DNA from: Desulfocurvus sp.
GTDB lineage: Bacteria > Desulfobacterota > Desulfovibrionia > Desulfovibrionales > Desulfovibrionaceae
Length of the DNA: 64,000 bases
Reading direction: 5' to 3'
NCBI GenBank assembly: GCA_020692325.1
Contig: JAIMKR010000001.1
Span: 214,953 to 278,952, forward strand
Both the position numbers and the translations under genes were made by a program. The notes below the pieces were generated by a model, which was not told the DNA's origin, searched no databases, and saw only the letters and a list, made by a program, of their open reading frames with translations. Below are positions 8,039 to 17,267 of this stretch, piece by piece. Each line of letters opens with the position of its first letter. The first letter of the stretch is position 1.

Positions 8039-10726
8039 ATGGACCCGAACAAGCTGACCCAGAAGTCCCAGTCCGCCCTTTCCGAGGCGCAAAGCCTCGC
8101 CGTCTCGCGCGGGCACCAGCAGGTGGACACCCTGCACCTGCTCGCCGCGCTGGCAGCCCAGGAAGGCGGGCTGGTTCCCCAGATAATCAAAAAATGCGGT
8201 GTTGAGCCGTGCGCGTACGCCCAGGCCGTGGATGCCGAGCTTTCGCGCCTGCCCAGCGTCTCCGGCCCCGGCGCGCAGCCAGGGCAGATCTACGTGACCC
8301 AGGCGGTCTCGGCCGTGCTTGTGCGCGCCGAGGAGACCGCCAAGCGCATGCGGGACGAGTTCGTGAGCGTGGAGCATCTGTTCCTGGCCCTGCTCGACGA
8401 GCCGCCCTCCTTCGGCGCGGGCAAGGTGAACCGCCAGTTCGGCCTCACGCGCGACAAGGTGCTCTCCGCGCTCACCGAGGTGCGCGGCAACCAGCGCGTC
8501 ACCAGCGACAACCCCGAGACCACCTACGACGCCCTCAAGAAATACGGGCGCGACCTGGTGGACGAGGCGAGAAGCGGCAAGCTCGACCCGGTCATCGGCC
8601 GCGATCAGGAGATCCGCCGCGTCATCCGCATCCTCTCGCGCCGCACCAAGAACAACCCGGTGCTCATCGGCGAGGCCGGCGTGGGCAAAACCGCCATCGC
8701 CGAGGGGCTGGCCCAGCGCATCGTCAAGCAAGACGTGCCCGAGGGGCTGAAGGACAAGACCATCTTCGCCCTGGACATGGGCGCGCTCATCGCCGGGGCC
8801 AAGTACCGCGGCGAGTTCGAGGAGCGTCTCAAGGCCGTGCTCAAGGACGTGCAGAAGTCCGAGGGACGCATCCTCCTGTTCATCGACGAGCTGCACACCA
8901 TCGTCGGCGCGGGCAAGACCGAGGGCGCCATGGACGCCGGCAACCTGCTCAAGCCCATGCTCGCCCGCGGGGAGCTGCACTGCATCGGCGCCACCACCAC
9001 CGACGAGTACCGCAAGTACATCGAGAAGGACCCCGCGCTGGAGCGCCGCTTCCAGCCCGTCATGGTGGACGAGCCCAGCCTGGAGGACACCATCTCCATT
9101 CTGCGCGGACTCAAGGAGCGTTTCGAGGTGCACCACGGCGTGCGCATCAGCGACTCGGCCATCGTGGAGGCCGCCACGCTCTCCAGCCGGTACATCAGCG
9201 ACCGGCAGCTGCCTGACAAGGCCATCGACCTCATCGACGAGGCCGCGGCCATGATCCGCACGGACATCGACAGCCTGCCCACGGACCTGGACGAGATCAA
9301 CCGCCGCGTGCTCCAGCTGGAAATCGAACGCGAGGCGCTGCGGCGCGAAACCGACGCCGCCAGCCGCGACCGCCTGGAGAAGCTGGAGGAGGAGCTCGCC
9401 GAACTCAAGACCAAGCAGGCCGAAATGACCGCCCAGTGGGAGCGCGAGAAGAGCGCCATCGAGGTGGTGCGGCACATCAAGGCCGAAATCGAGCAGACCC
9501 GGCACGACATCGAGGAGGCCGAGCGCGCCCTGGACTACAACCGCGCGGCCGAGCTGCGCTACGGCAAGCTGAACGCCCTGGAGAAGCAGCTGGCCGACAG
9601 CGCTCCCAAGGAGGACGATGCCCCGCGCCTGCTCAGGGAGGAGGTCGGCCCGGACGACATCGCCCAGATCGTCTCCCGCTGGACGGGCATTCCCGTGGCG
9701 CGGCTGGTGGAGGGCGAACGCGAGAAGCTGCTGCGCCTGCCCGAGGTGCTGCACCAGCGCGTGGTGGGCCAGGAGGAGGCGGTACAGGCCGTGGCCGACG
9801 CCGTGCTGCGCGCCCGCGCCGGCCTGAAGGACCCGCGCCGGCCCATCGGCAGCTTCCTGTTCCTCGGCCCCACCGGCGTGGGCAAGACCGAGCTGTGCAA
9901 GACGCTCGCCGAGGCCCTGTTCGACACCGAGGACAACATGATCCGCCTGGACATGAGCGAATACATGGAGAAGCACTCCGTGGCGCGCCTCATCGGCTCG
10001 CCCCCGGGCTACGTGGGCTACGACGAGGGCGGCCAACTCACCGAGGCCGTGCGTCGCAAGCCCTTCAGCGTGGTGCTCTTCGACGAGGTGGAGAAGGCGC
10101 ACCCGGACGTGTTCAACACGCTGCTCCAGATTCTGGACGACGGCCGGCTGACCGACAGCCACGGCCGCACGGTGGACTTCAAGAACACCATTCTCATCAT
10201 GACGAGCAACATCGGCGCGCAGTACATGCTGCTGGGCATCAACGAGGACGGCACCTTCGCCCCGGGCGTGGAGGAGCAGGTCATGCAGGACCTGCGGGCG
10301 CATTTCCGGCCCGAGTTCCTGAACCGCGTGGACGAGACGGTGCTGTTCAAGCCGCTGCGGCAGGCCCAGCTCATGGCCATCATCGAGCTGTTGGCCGACG
10401 GGTTGCGCTCGCGCCTGGCCGACCGCAAGATGGGACTCGAAATCACCGACGCGGCCAAGTCCTTCATGGCGGCCGCCGCCTACGACCCCGTGTACGGCGC
10501 GCGCCCGCTGCGCCGCTACCTGCAGACGCACCTGGAAACGCGGCTGGCCCGGGAGATCATCGCCGGGAACATCGCGGACGGGGCGCAGATCGTGGTGGAC
10601 GAGCAGGACGGCCGCATCGTCTTCGGCATGAGGGACGAGGACGGCGGCGTGGTCTTCGACGCCGAGACCGGGCCCGCCGGCCCGGCGGATTCCGCTTCCG
10701 GCGAGCCGCCGCGCAGCATCCAGTGA
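8039..10726 (+). CDS. clpB: ATP-dependent disaggregase ClpB
   Basis: This 895-residue Hsp100 protein works with DnaK, CbpA and GrpE to dissolve protein aggregates. An N-terminal Clp repeat domain spans about residues 1-145. The first AAA+ module has Walker A GEAGVGKT at 211-218. A long coiled-coil middle domain (about 400-520, [14 protein letters not shown]) identifies ClpB rather than ClpA or ClpC. The second AAA+ module has GPTGVGKT at 610-617. After the small D2 domain an acidic tail follows ([10 protein letters not shown], then DEDGG) that is longer than in most ClpB proteins. A second, broken copy of this tail lies at 12.14 kb. The ATG at 8039 is preceded by GGGAGG. A strong terminator follows. 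Confidence 0.97.
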   Translation: MDPNKLTQKSQSALSEAQSLAVSRGHQQVDTLHLLAALAAQEGGLVPQIIKKCGVEPCAYAQAVDAELSRLPSVSGPGAQPGQIYVTQAVSAVLVRAEETAKRMRDEFVSVEHLFLALLDEPPSFGAGKVNRQFGLTRDKVLSALTEVRGNQRVTSDNPETTYDALKKYGRDLVDEARSGKLDPVIGRDQEIRRVIRILSRRTKNNPVLIGEAGVGKTAIAEGLAQRIVKQDVPEGLKDKTIFALDMGALIAGAKYRGEFEERLKAVLKDVQKSEGRILLFIDELHTIVGAGKTEGAMDAGNLLKPMLARGELHCIGATTTDEYRKYIEKDPALERRFQPVMVDEPSLEDTISILRGLKERFEVHHGVRISDSAIVEAATLSSRYISDRQLPDKAIDLIDEAAAMIRTDIDSLPTDLDEINRRVLQLEIEREALRRETDAASRDRLEKLEEELAELKTKQAEMTAQWEREKSAIEVVRHIKAEIEQTRHDIEEAERALDYNRAAELRYGKLNALEKQLADSAPKEDDAPRLLREEVGPDDIAQIVSRWTGIPVARLVEGEREKLLRLPEVLHQRVVGQEEAVQAVADAVLRARAGLKDPRRPIGSFLFLGPTGVGKTELCKTLAEALFDTEDNMIRLDMSEYMEKHSVARLIGSPPGYVGYDEGGQLTEAVRRKPFSVVLFDEVEKAHPDVFNTLLQILDDGRLTDSHGRTVDFKNTILIMTSNIGAQYMLLGINEDGTFAPGVEEQVMQDLRAHFRPEFLNRVDETVLFKPLRQAQLMAIIELLADGLRSRLADRKMGLEITDAAKSFMAAAAYDPVYGARPLRRYLQTHLETRLAREIIAGNIADGAQIVVDEQDGRIVFGMRDEDGGVVFDAETGPAGPADSASGEPPRSIQ

Positions 10727-10742
10727 TATCGGCCATACACAG

Positions 10743-10768
10743 GGGAGCCCTCCGGGGCTCCCTTTTTT
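10743..10768 (+). terminator. Rho-independent terminator of the clpB operon
   Basis: An 8-bp GC stem (GGGAGCCC / GGGCTCCC) with a TCCG loop is followed directly by six T residues, 16 bp after the clpB stop. Confidence 0.92.
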
Positions 10769-11061
10769 GGGGCGCAACGCCCCCTGTCGGCACGCATGGC
10801 GCGAACGCGCATCCACCGTGCCCCACCAATTGCGTCCCGCCCACGTCGTGGGGGCGGCGCCCTTCGCGCCTCCGCTTCACCGACGGTGGGAGGGCCGCGC
10901 GCCTTCCCCTCATTTCAACCATTTTGCCCTGGCGTAATCCGGGCGGACGCGGTACATGGCAGGAAAGCGACGCAGCCGTATGAAACGTGCCCCCGGACAC
11001 GGCCGACCCCGCTCAGCCCTGCGTTCCTTCACACATGAGCAATGTCATCGAGGGAACTTCC
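10769..11061. other. Intergenic region between clpB and the GGDEF gene
   Basis: The region starts with a second small hairpin (GGGGCG / CGCCCC, 10769-10783). No gene or convincing promoter was recognised in the rest. Confidence 0.5.
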
Positions 11062-12081
11062 ATGCGCCCGGAATGCGAAAAACTCATCCGCGCCCTCTTC
11101 GACCGCTACATCGAAATGTACGCGGACCGCGACGACGCGCTGACCAGGCACTTCAGCGAGGATTTCAGCGGGTTCGCCGGCGGCGGCGATGTCCTGGTCA
11201 AAAGCCGGCGCGAATGGATCGATGTCACACGCCACGACTTCTCGCAGGTGCCCGGCCGCATCCGCATCGACATGGTCGATCTCGCGCTCCAGGACATCAG
11301 CGAAGACGTGGTCATCACCACGGCCTTCTTCCACATCCACCTGCCATTCGACGAGGCTATTTTGTCGCGGGAAACCGCGCGCCTCGTGCTGGTGTTCCGC
11401 CGCGAGGGGGAGGACTGGAAGATCGTCAGCAGCACCATTTCCATTCCATATCGTCTGGTTCAGGACGGCGAGGTGTACCCGCTGCGCAGCCTGTACGCGC
11501 GCAACCTCGAGCTGGAGAAGCTGGTGGAGGAGCGCACCCGGGCGCTGGCGGAGAGCAACGCGAGACTGGAGGCGATGAGCAACACCGATTCGCTGACGAA
11601 CATCGCCAACCGCCGCAACTTCGACAGCACCCTGGCGCAGGAGTGGAACCGCGCCCTGCGCGCCGGCCGTCCGCTCGCGCTCATCATCCTCGATGTGGAC
11701 CACTTCAAGCACTACAACGACCACTACGGGCATGTGGCGGGCGATGACTGCCTCAAGGCCCTGGCCCAAACGCTAGTCAAGGCCGAACGACGCGCCGGAA
11801 GGCTGGTGGCGCGCTATGGCGGCGAGGAATTCGTGGCGCTCATGCCGGAAACCACGCAGGACGAGGTTCTGGCGGCCGCCCGGCATATCCAGGCAAAGAT
11901 ATGGGAGCTCGCCCTGCCCCACGCGGAAACGGAACCCGGCATCGTCACCGTCAGCCTGGGGGCCATCAGCGTGGTGCCCACAATGGAGCACACGCCGGAT
12001 TTCCTGCTGCGGCAGGCCGACGCGGCGCTGTACCGGGCCAAGTCCCAGGGCCGCAACCAAGTGCGTGGGCCGGCGGACTGA
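11062..12081 (+). CDS. GGDEF diguanylate cyclase with NTF2/SnoaL-like sensor domain
   Basis: This 339-residue soluble protein has an N-terminal domain of about 130 residues that resembles the SnoaL/NTF2-like fold (HFSEDFSGFAGGGD, then LVFRREGEDWKIVSSTIS). A short coiled coil (LEKLVEERTRALAESNARLE) and a GGDEF domain follow. The active-site motif is GGEEF at 253-257, a catalytically competent variant. The usual inhibitory RxxD site five residues upstream is replaced by RLVA, so product feedback by c-di-GMP is probably lost. The ATG at 11062 follows GAGGGA; an ATG at 11035 is possible but lacks a ribosome site. It should make c-di-GMP in response to a small ligand bound by the N-terminal pocket, which is inference. 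Confidence 0.83.
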   Translation: MRPECEKLIRALFDRYIEMYADRDDALTRHFSEDFSGFAGGGDVLVKSRREWIDVTRHDFSQVPGRIRIDMVDLALQDISEDVVITTAFFHIHLPFDEAILSRETARLVLVFRREGEDWKIVSSTISIPYRLVQDGEVYPLRSLYARNLELEKLVEERTRALAESNARLEAMSNTDSLTNIANRRNFDSTLAQEWNRALRAGRPLALIILDVDHFKHYNDHYGHVAGDDCLKALAQTLVKAERRAGRLVARYGGEEFVALMPETTQDEVLAAARHIQAKIWELALPHAETEPGIVTVSLGAISVVPTMEHTPDFLLRQADAALYRAKSQGRNQVRGPAD

Positions 12082-12138
12082 ACCGGGCAGTGTGGACGCG
12101 GAGCGGCGCACGGAAAATTATATAGGAATGCCTGCACA

Positions 12139-12372
12139 TTGAAAATCCTCTCCGACTACATCAAGAACAACGTGCGGATCATGGTAGACGAGCAGGACGG
12201 CCGCATCGTCTTCGGTGTGAAGGACGAGGACGGCACCCCCGTGTTCGACGCGCAGACGAGCGACATAGCGAAGATGGATGCGGGCAGTAAGGTGCAGAAA
12301 ATGATCCAACCAGGACGTGAACAACAGCAATGGTATTGCTGTTGTTCACGTCCAAGCCCCGGCAATGCCTAG
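12139..12372 (+). pseudogene. Fragment of a clpB 3' end
   Basis: A short open frame beginning with TTG encodes about 40 residues that match the ClpB C-terminal tail, including [11 protein letters not shown] and DEDG, then runs into unrelated sequence and stops. At DNA level 29 consecutive bases (12187-12215) are identical to clpB 10598-10626, and a further GGACGAGGACGGC block is shared. The flanking codons are diverged, so this is the end of a related but non-identical clpB, not a recent exact duplication. No upstream ClpB domains are present. It may be the remnant of a lost second clpB or a fragment carried in by an insertion. Translation is possible but there is no sign of function. Confidence 0.75.
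12313..12353. repeat. Perfect 19-bp inverted repeat with 3-base loop
   Basis: The left arm GGACGTGAACAACAGCAAT (12313-12331) and the right arm (12335-12353) are exact reverse complements around the loop GGT. There is no T tract, so it is a poor terminator. It sits between the clpB fragment and the AT-rich gene, at the border where base composition changes. It could mark an insertion end or fold in the 5' leader of the AT-rich gene. Confidence 0.9.
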
Positions 12373-12382
12373 GACAATACCT

Positions 12383-13069
12383 ATGACGAGAGAACAAACA
12401 GATATTTCAAAATCTATTATCGAGTTTATGCAAAGTCTAATCTGGTACCTTGAGTCTAGAAACTGGGGCTTCACAAAAATCATCACATGTCCGCATGGCA
12501 GCCACCCAACAGACATAAGGATTCACCACCACCTATATTTTACAAGCCTAATTTCAGCCATAGAGTATACTTCTGCATATGTCGGAAACATAAACAAAAA
12601 CGAAATGGTATACACAAAACCAGAATGTTACTTTGACAACTCGGATGACTATAATTACGCAAAAGAATTAAGAAATGCAATTGTTCACCGAGGATTCGAC
12701 CCAAACACAGCCGGAAGATCAGTTAGCGGAATTTTGCTAATAAAATGCCCGGGCAGTGTACACAACAAAAACTGCACCAAAACTTATTCAGTAAATTTTG
12801 CATATACATCTGATTTAGTTTCACATCTCAACCACACAACAAATCAAACATTACTCTCAGCGTTAACTTCAATTGGCATTTTTGAACATATAGATTTTCG
12901 AATTTACCCAGAGGAACTGATGGAAGACATACAATACTCTGACATAATCCCTGAATGGGCCAAAGCTATGGCTGCTCAAACGATAGGCACTCTCAATTTC
13001 GACGAAATAGCTTCGGATATAGTTCGCTCGCTTCAAGCTAAGTTAAGAGAACTGCTAAGCGTATCCTGA
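12383..13069 (+). CDS. AT-rich orphan protein with HEPN-like R-x4-H motif
   Basis: This 228-residue protein is not assigned to a known named gene. The coding sequence is clearly AT-rich with many AAA, ATA and AGA codons, unlike the GC-rich surroundings, which points to recent transfer. The mostly helical N-terminal half carries ELRNAIVHRGFDP, where R97 and H102 form the R-x4-H spacing of HEPN nuclease domains (often RNxxxH). Pro/His- and Cys-containing stretches (CPHGSHP; CPGSVHNKNC) surround it. The ATG at 12383 follows AGGA; in-frame ATGs at 12317 and 12365 would add residues encoded by the hairpin region. No nucleotidyltransferase antitoxin or other partner is adjacent. A role as a lone anti-phage or toxin protein is plausible but unproven; the HEPN call rests on the motif alone. 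Confidence 0.5.
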   Translation: MTREQTDISKSIIEFMQSLIWYLESRNWGFTKIITCPHGSHPTDIRIHHHLYFTSLISAIEYTSAYVGNINKNEMVYTKPECYFDNSDDYNYAKELRNAIVHRGFDPNTAGRSVSGILLIKCPGSVHNKNCTKTYSVNFAYTSDLVSHLNHTTNQTLLSALTSIGIFEHIDFRIYPEELMEDIQYSDIIPEWAKAMAAQTIGTLNFDEIASDIVRSLQAKLRELLSVS

Positions 13070-13114
13070 TCTGTTCTAAACGATGCATTTGCTATCTACT
13101 TATATCGTATAGTC

Positions 13115-13120
13115 TATAAT
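13115..13120 (+). promoter_or_regulatory. Candidate -10 box upstream of the M29 aminopeptidase gene
   Basis: A perfect TATAAT lies 36 bp before the start codon in an AT-rich stretch. No good -35 is present at the usual spacing; TTGCTA lies 20 bp upstream of it. This is weak evidence for a promoter left at the edge of the AT-rich island. Confidence 0.3.
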
Positions 13121-13156
13121 CGTTCACTTCTTGTCACTGTATGCTCTGGAAATAAA

Positions 13157-14362
13157 ATGCCCCACCTCTCCCCCGACCAACTCGCCGCCTACGCCGAAGT
13201 CCTGCTGTGGGCCATGCGCAGCAGCCGCGCGGTGCCGTTCAAGCACGGCGATCTGGTGCTGGTGCGCTACGACGCGGCGGCGCTGCCGCTGGCCGAGGCG
13301 GTCTACGCCGCCCTCATTGAGGCGCACCTGCACCCCGTGGCCTCGGCCATGCCCACCAGCGCCATGCAGGCCCAGCACTACGGCAACTCCAGCTTCGGCC
13401 AGCTCACGTTCATTCCCCCCGGCCTGGACGAGCTGTTCCGCGCCACGGCCGGCTGCATCACCATCCTCGCGCCGGACAGCCTCACCGCCCTGTCCGACAT
13501 CGACCCGCGCAGCATCGCCCAGGGCGAACTGGCCGAGGCCCGCACCCAGCAGGTTCTGGCCCACCGCCGACGCCTGGGGCTGCTCGGCGCCACGGTGTGC
13601 CTCTACCCCACGGAGGCGCTCGCCCAGGCCAGCGGCATGGCGCTCGATGAATACGCCGAGCGCCTCGCCCGCGCGTGCCTGCTGCTCATGCCCGAGCCCG
13701 TGGCCCAGTGGCGGCGCGTGCAGAAGGAGCTGGGCGACATCGCCGCCTGGCTGAACGGCCTCAACATCCAACGCCTGCACGTGCAGAGCGAGCACATGGA
13801 CCTGACGCTCGCCCCGGGCGAAAGCCGCCGCTTCGTCGGTGTCACCGGCAGCAACGTGCCGGGCTTCGAGCTCTACCTCGCACCGGACTGGCGCACGGTT
13901 TCCGGCGTGTACTACGCGGACCAGCCGAGCATCCGCTGGGGGCGGCTCGTCTCCCGCGCGCGGTTGGAATTCCACGACGGCGTGGCCGTGGAGGCCACGG
14001 CCGACGCCGGCGGCACGTTCCTCACCGGCCGCATGACGGCCGACCCCGGCGCGCGCCGCGTGGGCGAATTCTCGCTGACGGACAAGCGCGTGTCCAAGGT
14101 GGAGCGCTTCATGGCCCACACGCTGCTGGACGAGAACCACGGTGGAACCACGGGCAATTGCCACATAGCCCTTGGCGGGGCCAGCGCCGCCAGCTTCGCC
14201 GGTCCAGCGGACGAGCTGACGCCCGAACGCGAGGACAGCCTCGGCTTCAACAGCTCCACCCTGCACTGGGATCTGGTGAACATCGAGGAGAAGCGCGTGA
14301 CTGCATGGCTTGCCGGCGGTGGCAGGCGCACGATCTACGAGAACGGCCAGTTCCTCGTCTGA
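13157..14362 (+). CDS. M29-family metal-dependent aminopeptidase
   Basis: This 401-residue protein resembles thermophilic-type M29 aminopeptidases (AmpS/PepS/aminopeptidase T), which release N-terminal residues using a two-metal centre. Visible signatures are the DWRTVSG segment in the middle, ERFMAHTLLDENHGG followed by GNCHIALGGA, and HWDLV near the C-terminus, which carry the conserved Glu, His and Asp ligands. Length fits the family at about 400 residues. The protein looks cytosolic, with no signal peptide. The gene starts immediately after the AT-rich island and returns to host-like GC content. A stretch of about 220 bp separates it from grpE. Its physiological substrates are unknown. 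Confidence 0.85.
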   Translation: MPHLSPDQLAAYAEVLLWAMRSSRAVPFKHGDLVLVRYDAAALPLAEAVYAALIEAHLHPVASAMPTSAMQAQHYGNSSFGQLTFIPPGLDELFRATAGCITILAPDSLTALSDIDPRSIAQGELAEARTQQVLAHRRRLGLLGATVCLYPTEALAQASGMALDEYAERLARACLLLMPEPVAQWRRVQKELGDIAAWLNGLNIQRLHVQSEHMDLTLAPGESRRFVGVTGSNVPGFELYLAPDWRTVSGVYYADQPSIRWGRLVSRARLEFHDGVAVEATADAGGTFLTGRMTADPGARRVGEFSLTDKRVSKVERFMAHTLLDENHGGTTGNCHIALGGASAASFAGPADELTPEREDSLGFNSSTLHWDLVNIEEKRVTAWLAGGGRRTIYENGQFLV

Positions 14363-14446
14363 CGCGGCGCGGCGATTCTCCGCTCCGCCCCGTCACGCGC
14401 CGTGACTTTTTTGACGTTTCGCCGCGCAAACACGCGCCGACGCGTG

Positions 14447-14474
14447 TTGACATGCACTTATCCATGCTTACAAA
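14447..14474 (+). promoter_or_regulatory. Candidate promoter of grpE-dnaK
   Basis: A -35 TTGACA (14447-14452) is followed after 16 bp by TACAAA (14469-14474), a 4/6 match to the -10 consensus. It lies about 115 bp before grpE and leaves a leader containing a strong hairpin. Confidence 0.5.
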
Positions 14475-14487
14475 TGAGGCTGACTCA

Positions 14488-14524
14488 GACGCCGGGCGAA
14501 GCTGTTGGAGAGCCGCCCGGCGTC
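14488..14524 (+). other. Leader hairpin upstream of grpE
   Basis: A perfect 11-bp inverted repeat (GACGCCGGGCG / CGCCCGGCGTC) with a 15-base loop lies in the presumed 5' untranslated region of grpE-dnaK. It has no T tract. It may be an mRNA structure affecting stability or translation, or the end of the preceding transcript. Confidence 0.5.
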
Positions 14525-14587
14525 GGTTTGTGACGGAACCAGACGCCCGGGGGCACTTCCGGGAATCACATAAGGATGGAGACGGAC

Positions 14588-15139
14588 ATGCCGGACAACG
14601 AAAAGAGCAACACCTCCGAGGCCGCCGAGGCCGAAAAGACCGAGGTGAACCTGAGCGAGGAGGAGCTGGCCGCGCTGTGCAAGGCCCATGTGTGCGCCAA
14701 ATGCGCCGTCATGGCCGAGGCCGAGGACATCAAGCTGCGCGCGCTGGCCGACAGCGAGAATTTCAAACGCCGCATCCAGCGCGAGACCGACGATGTGCGC
14801 AAGTTCGCCACGGAGTCCGTGCTGGGCGACCTGCTGCCCGTGCTGGACAACCTGGCCCTGGCCATGGAGCACGCGGGCAATGACGACGCCTGCAAGAACA
14901 TCGTGATGGGCGTGGACATGACGCGCAAGATGTTCCTGGACATTTTGAAGAAGCACGGCCTGGAGTGCGTGGGGGCCTGCGGCGAGGCCTTCGACCCCAA
15001 CGTGCATGAGGCCATCGGCACCGTGTGCGAGGAAGGCCGCGACGAAGGCTGCGTGGCCAAGGTGGCCCAGTCGGGTTACGTGCTCAAGGGACGCGTCATC
15101 CGCCCGGCCAAGGTTCTGGTGAACAAGAAGGAAGCCTAG
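14588..15139 (+). CDS. grpE: Nucleotide exchange factor GrpE
   Basis: This 183-residue protein releases ADP from DnaK. The pattern is typical of GrpE: an acidic N-terminus, a long dimerising helix with [17 protein letters not shown], and a C-terminal beta domain with [12 protein letters not shown] and [16 protein letters not shown]. An uncommon cysteine cluster, C31, C36 and C39 ([10 protein letters not shown]), precedes the long helix, and more cysteines occur in the beta domain ([10 protein letters not shown]). Similar clusters are, to memory, found in Desulfovibrio GrpE proteins. The ATG at 14588 is chosen over 14576 because GGAG lies 6 bases upstream. dnaK follows 85 bp downstream. Confidence 0.95.
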   Translation: MPDNEKSNTSEAAEAEKTEVNLSEEELAALCKAHVCAKCAVMAEAEDIKLRALADSENFKRRIQRETDDVRKFATESVLGDLLPVLDNLALAMEHAGNDDACKNIVMGVDMTRKMFLDILKKHGLECVGACGEAFDPNVHEAIGTVCEEGRDEGCVAKVAQSGYVLKGRVIRPAKVLVNKKEA

Positions 15140-15223
15140 CGTCCCGGCCTTTACACCGGCGAAAGCGGACTTACTTACAGTCAATCAATTTCTAAAAACT
15201 ATTCCTCACTTGGAGGTTCATAT

Positions 15224-17156
<1,933 letters not shown>

Positions 17157-17204
17157 CGCCCGGATGCGCGCGGCTTGCCTTGCAAGCCGAGACGGCTTAC
17201 CCTG

Positions 17205-17242
17205 TCCCGGCCCGCGGTCCTCGCGGGTCGGGATTTCTTTTT
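17205..17242 (+). terminator. Rho-independent terminator after dnaK
   Basis: A 12-bp stem (TCCCGGCCCGCG / CGCGGGTCGGGA, one wobble pair) with a 5-base loop is followed by TTTCTTTTT. It separates the chaperone operon from the lipoprotein gene that starts 25 bp later. Confidence 0.88.
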
Positions 17243-17267
17243 CGCACACGGCAGCGGAGGCAAGGAA

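Noticed and set aside
7928-10816. Minus-strand open frame of 962 codons opposite clpB
   Set aside because: It mirrors clpB in GC-rich codons, and its composition (Val/Leu/His/Gly-rich) is typical of an antisense shadow.
12313-12353. Hairpin as a classical terminator or an integron attC site
   Set aside because: No T tract follows, and the arms do not carry the conserved attC half-sites; the perfect stem lacks the bulged bases typical of attC.
14488-14524. Inverted repeat before grpE as a rho-independent terminator
   Set aside because: No T run follows and the loop is 15 bases; the TTGACA promoter upstream makes a leader position more likely.
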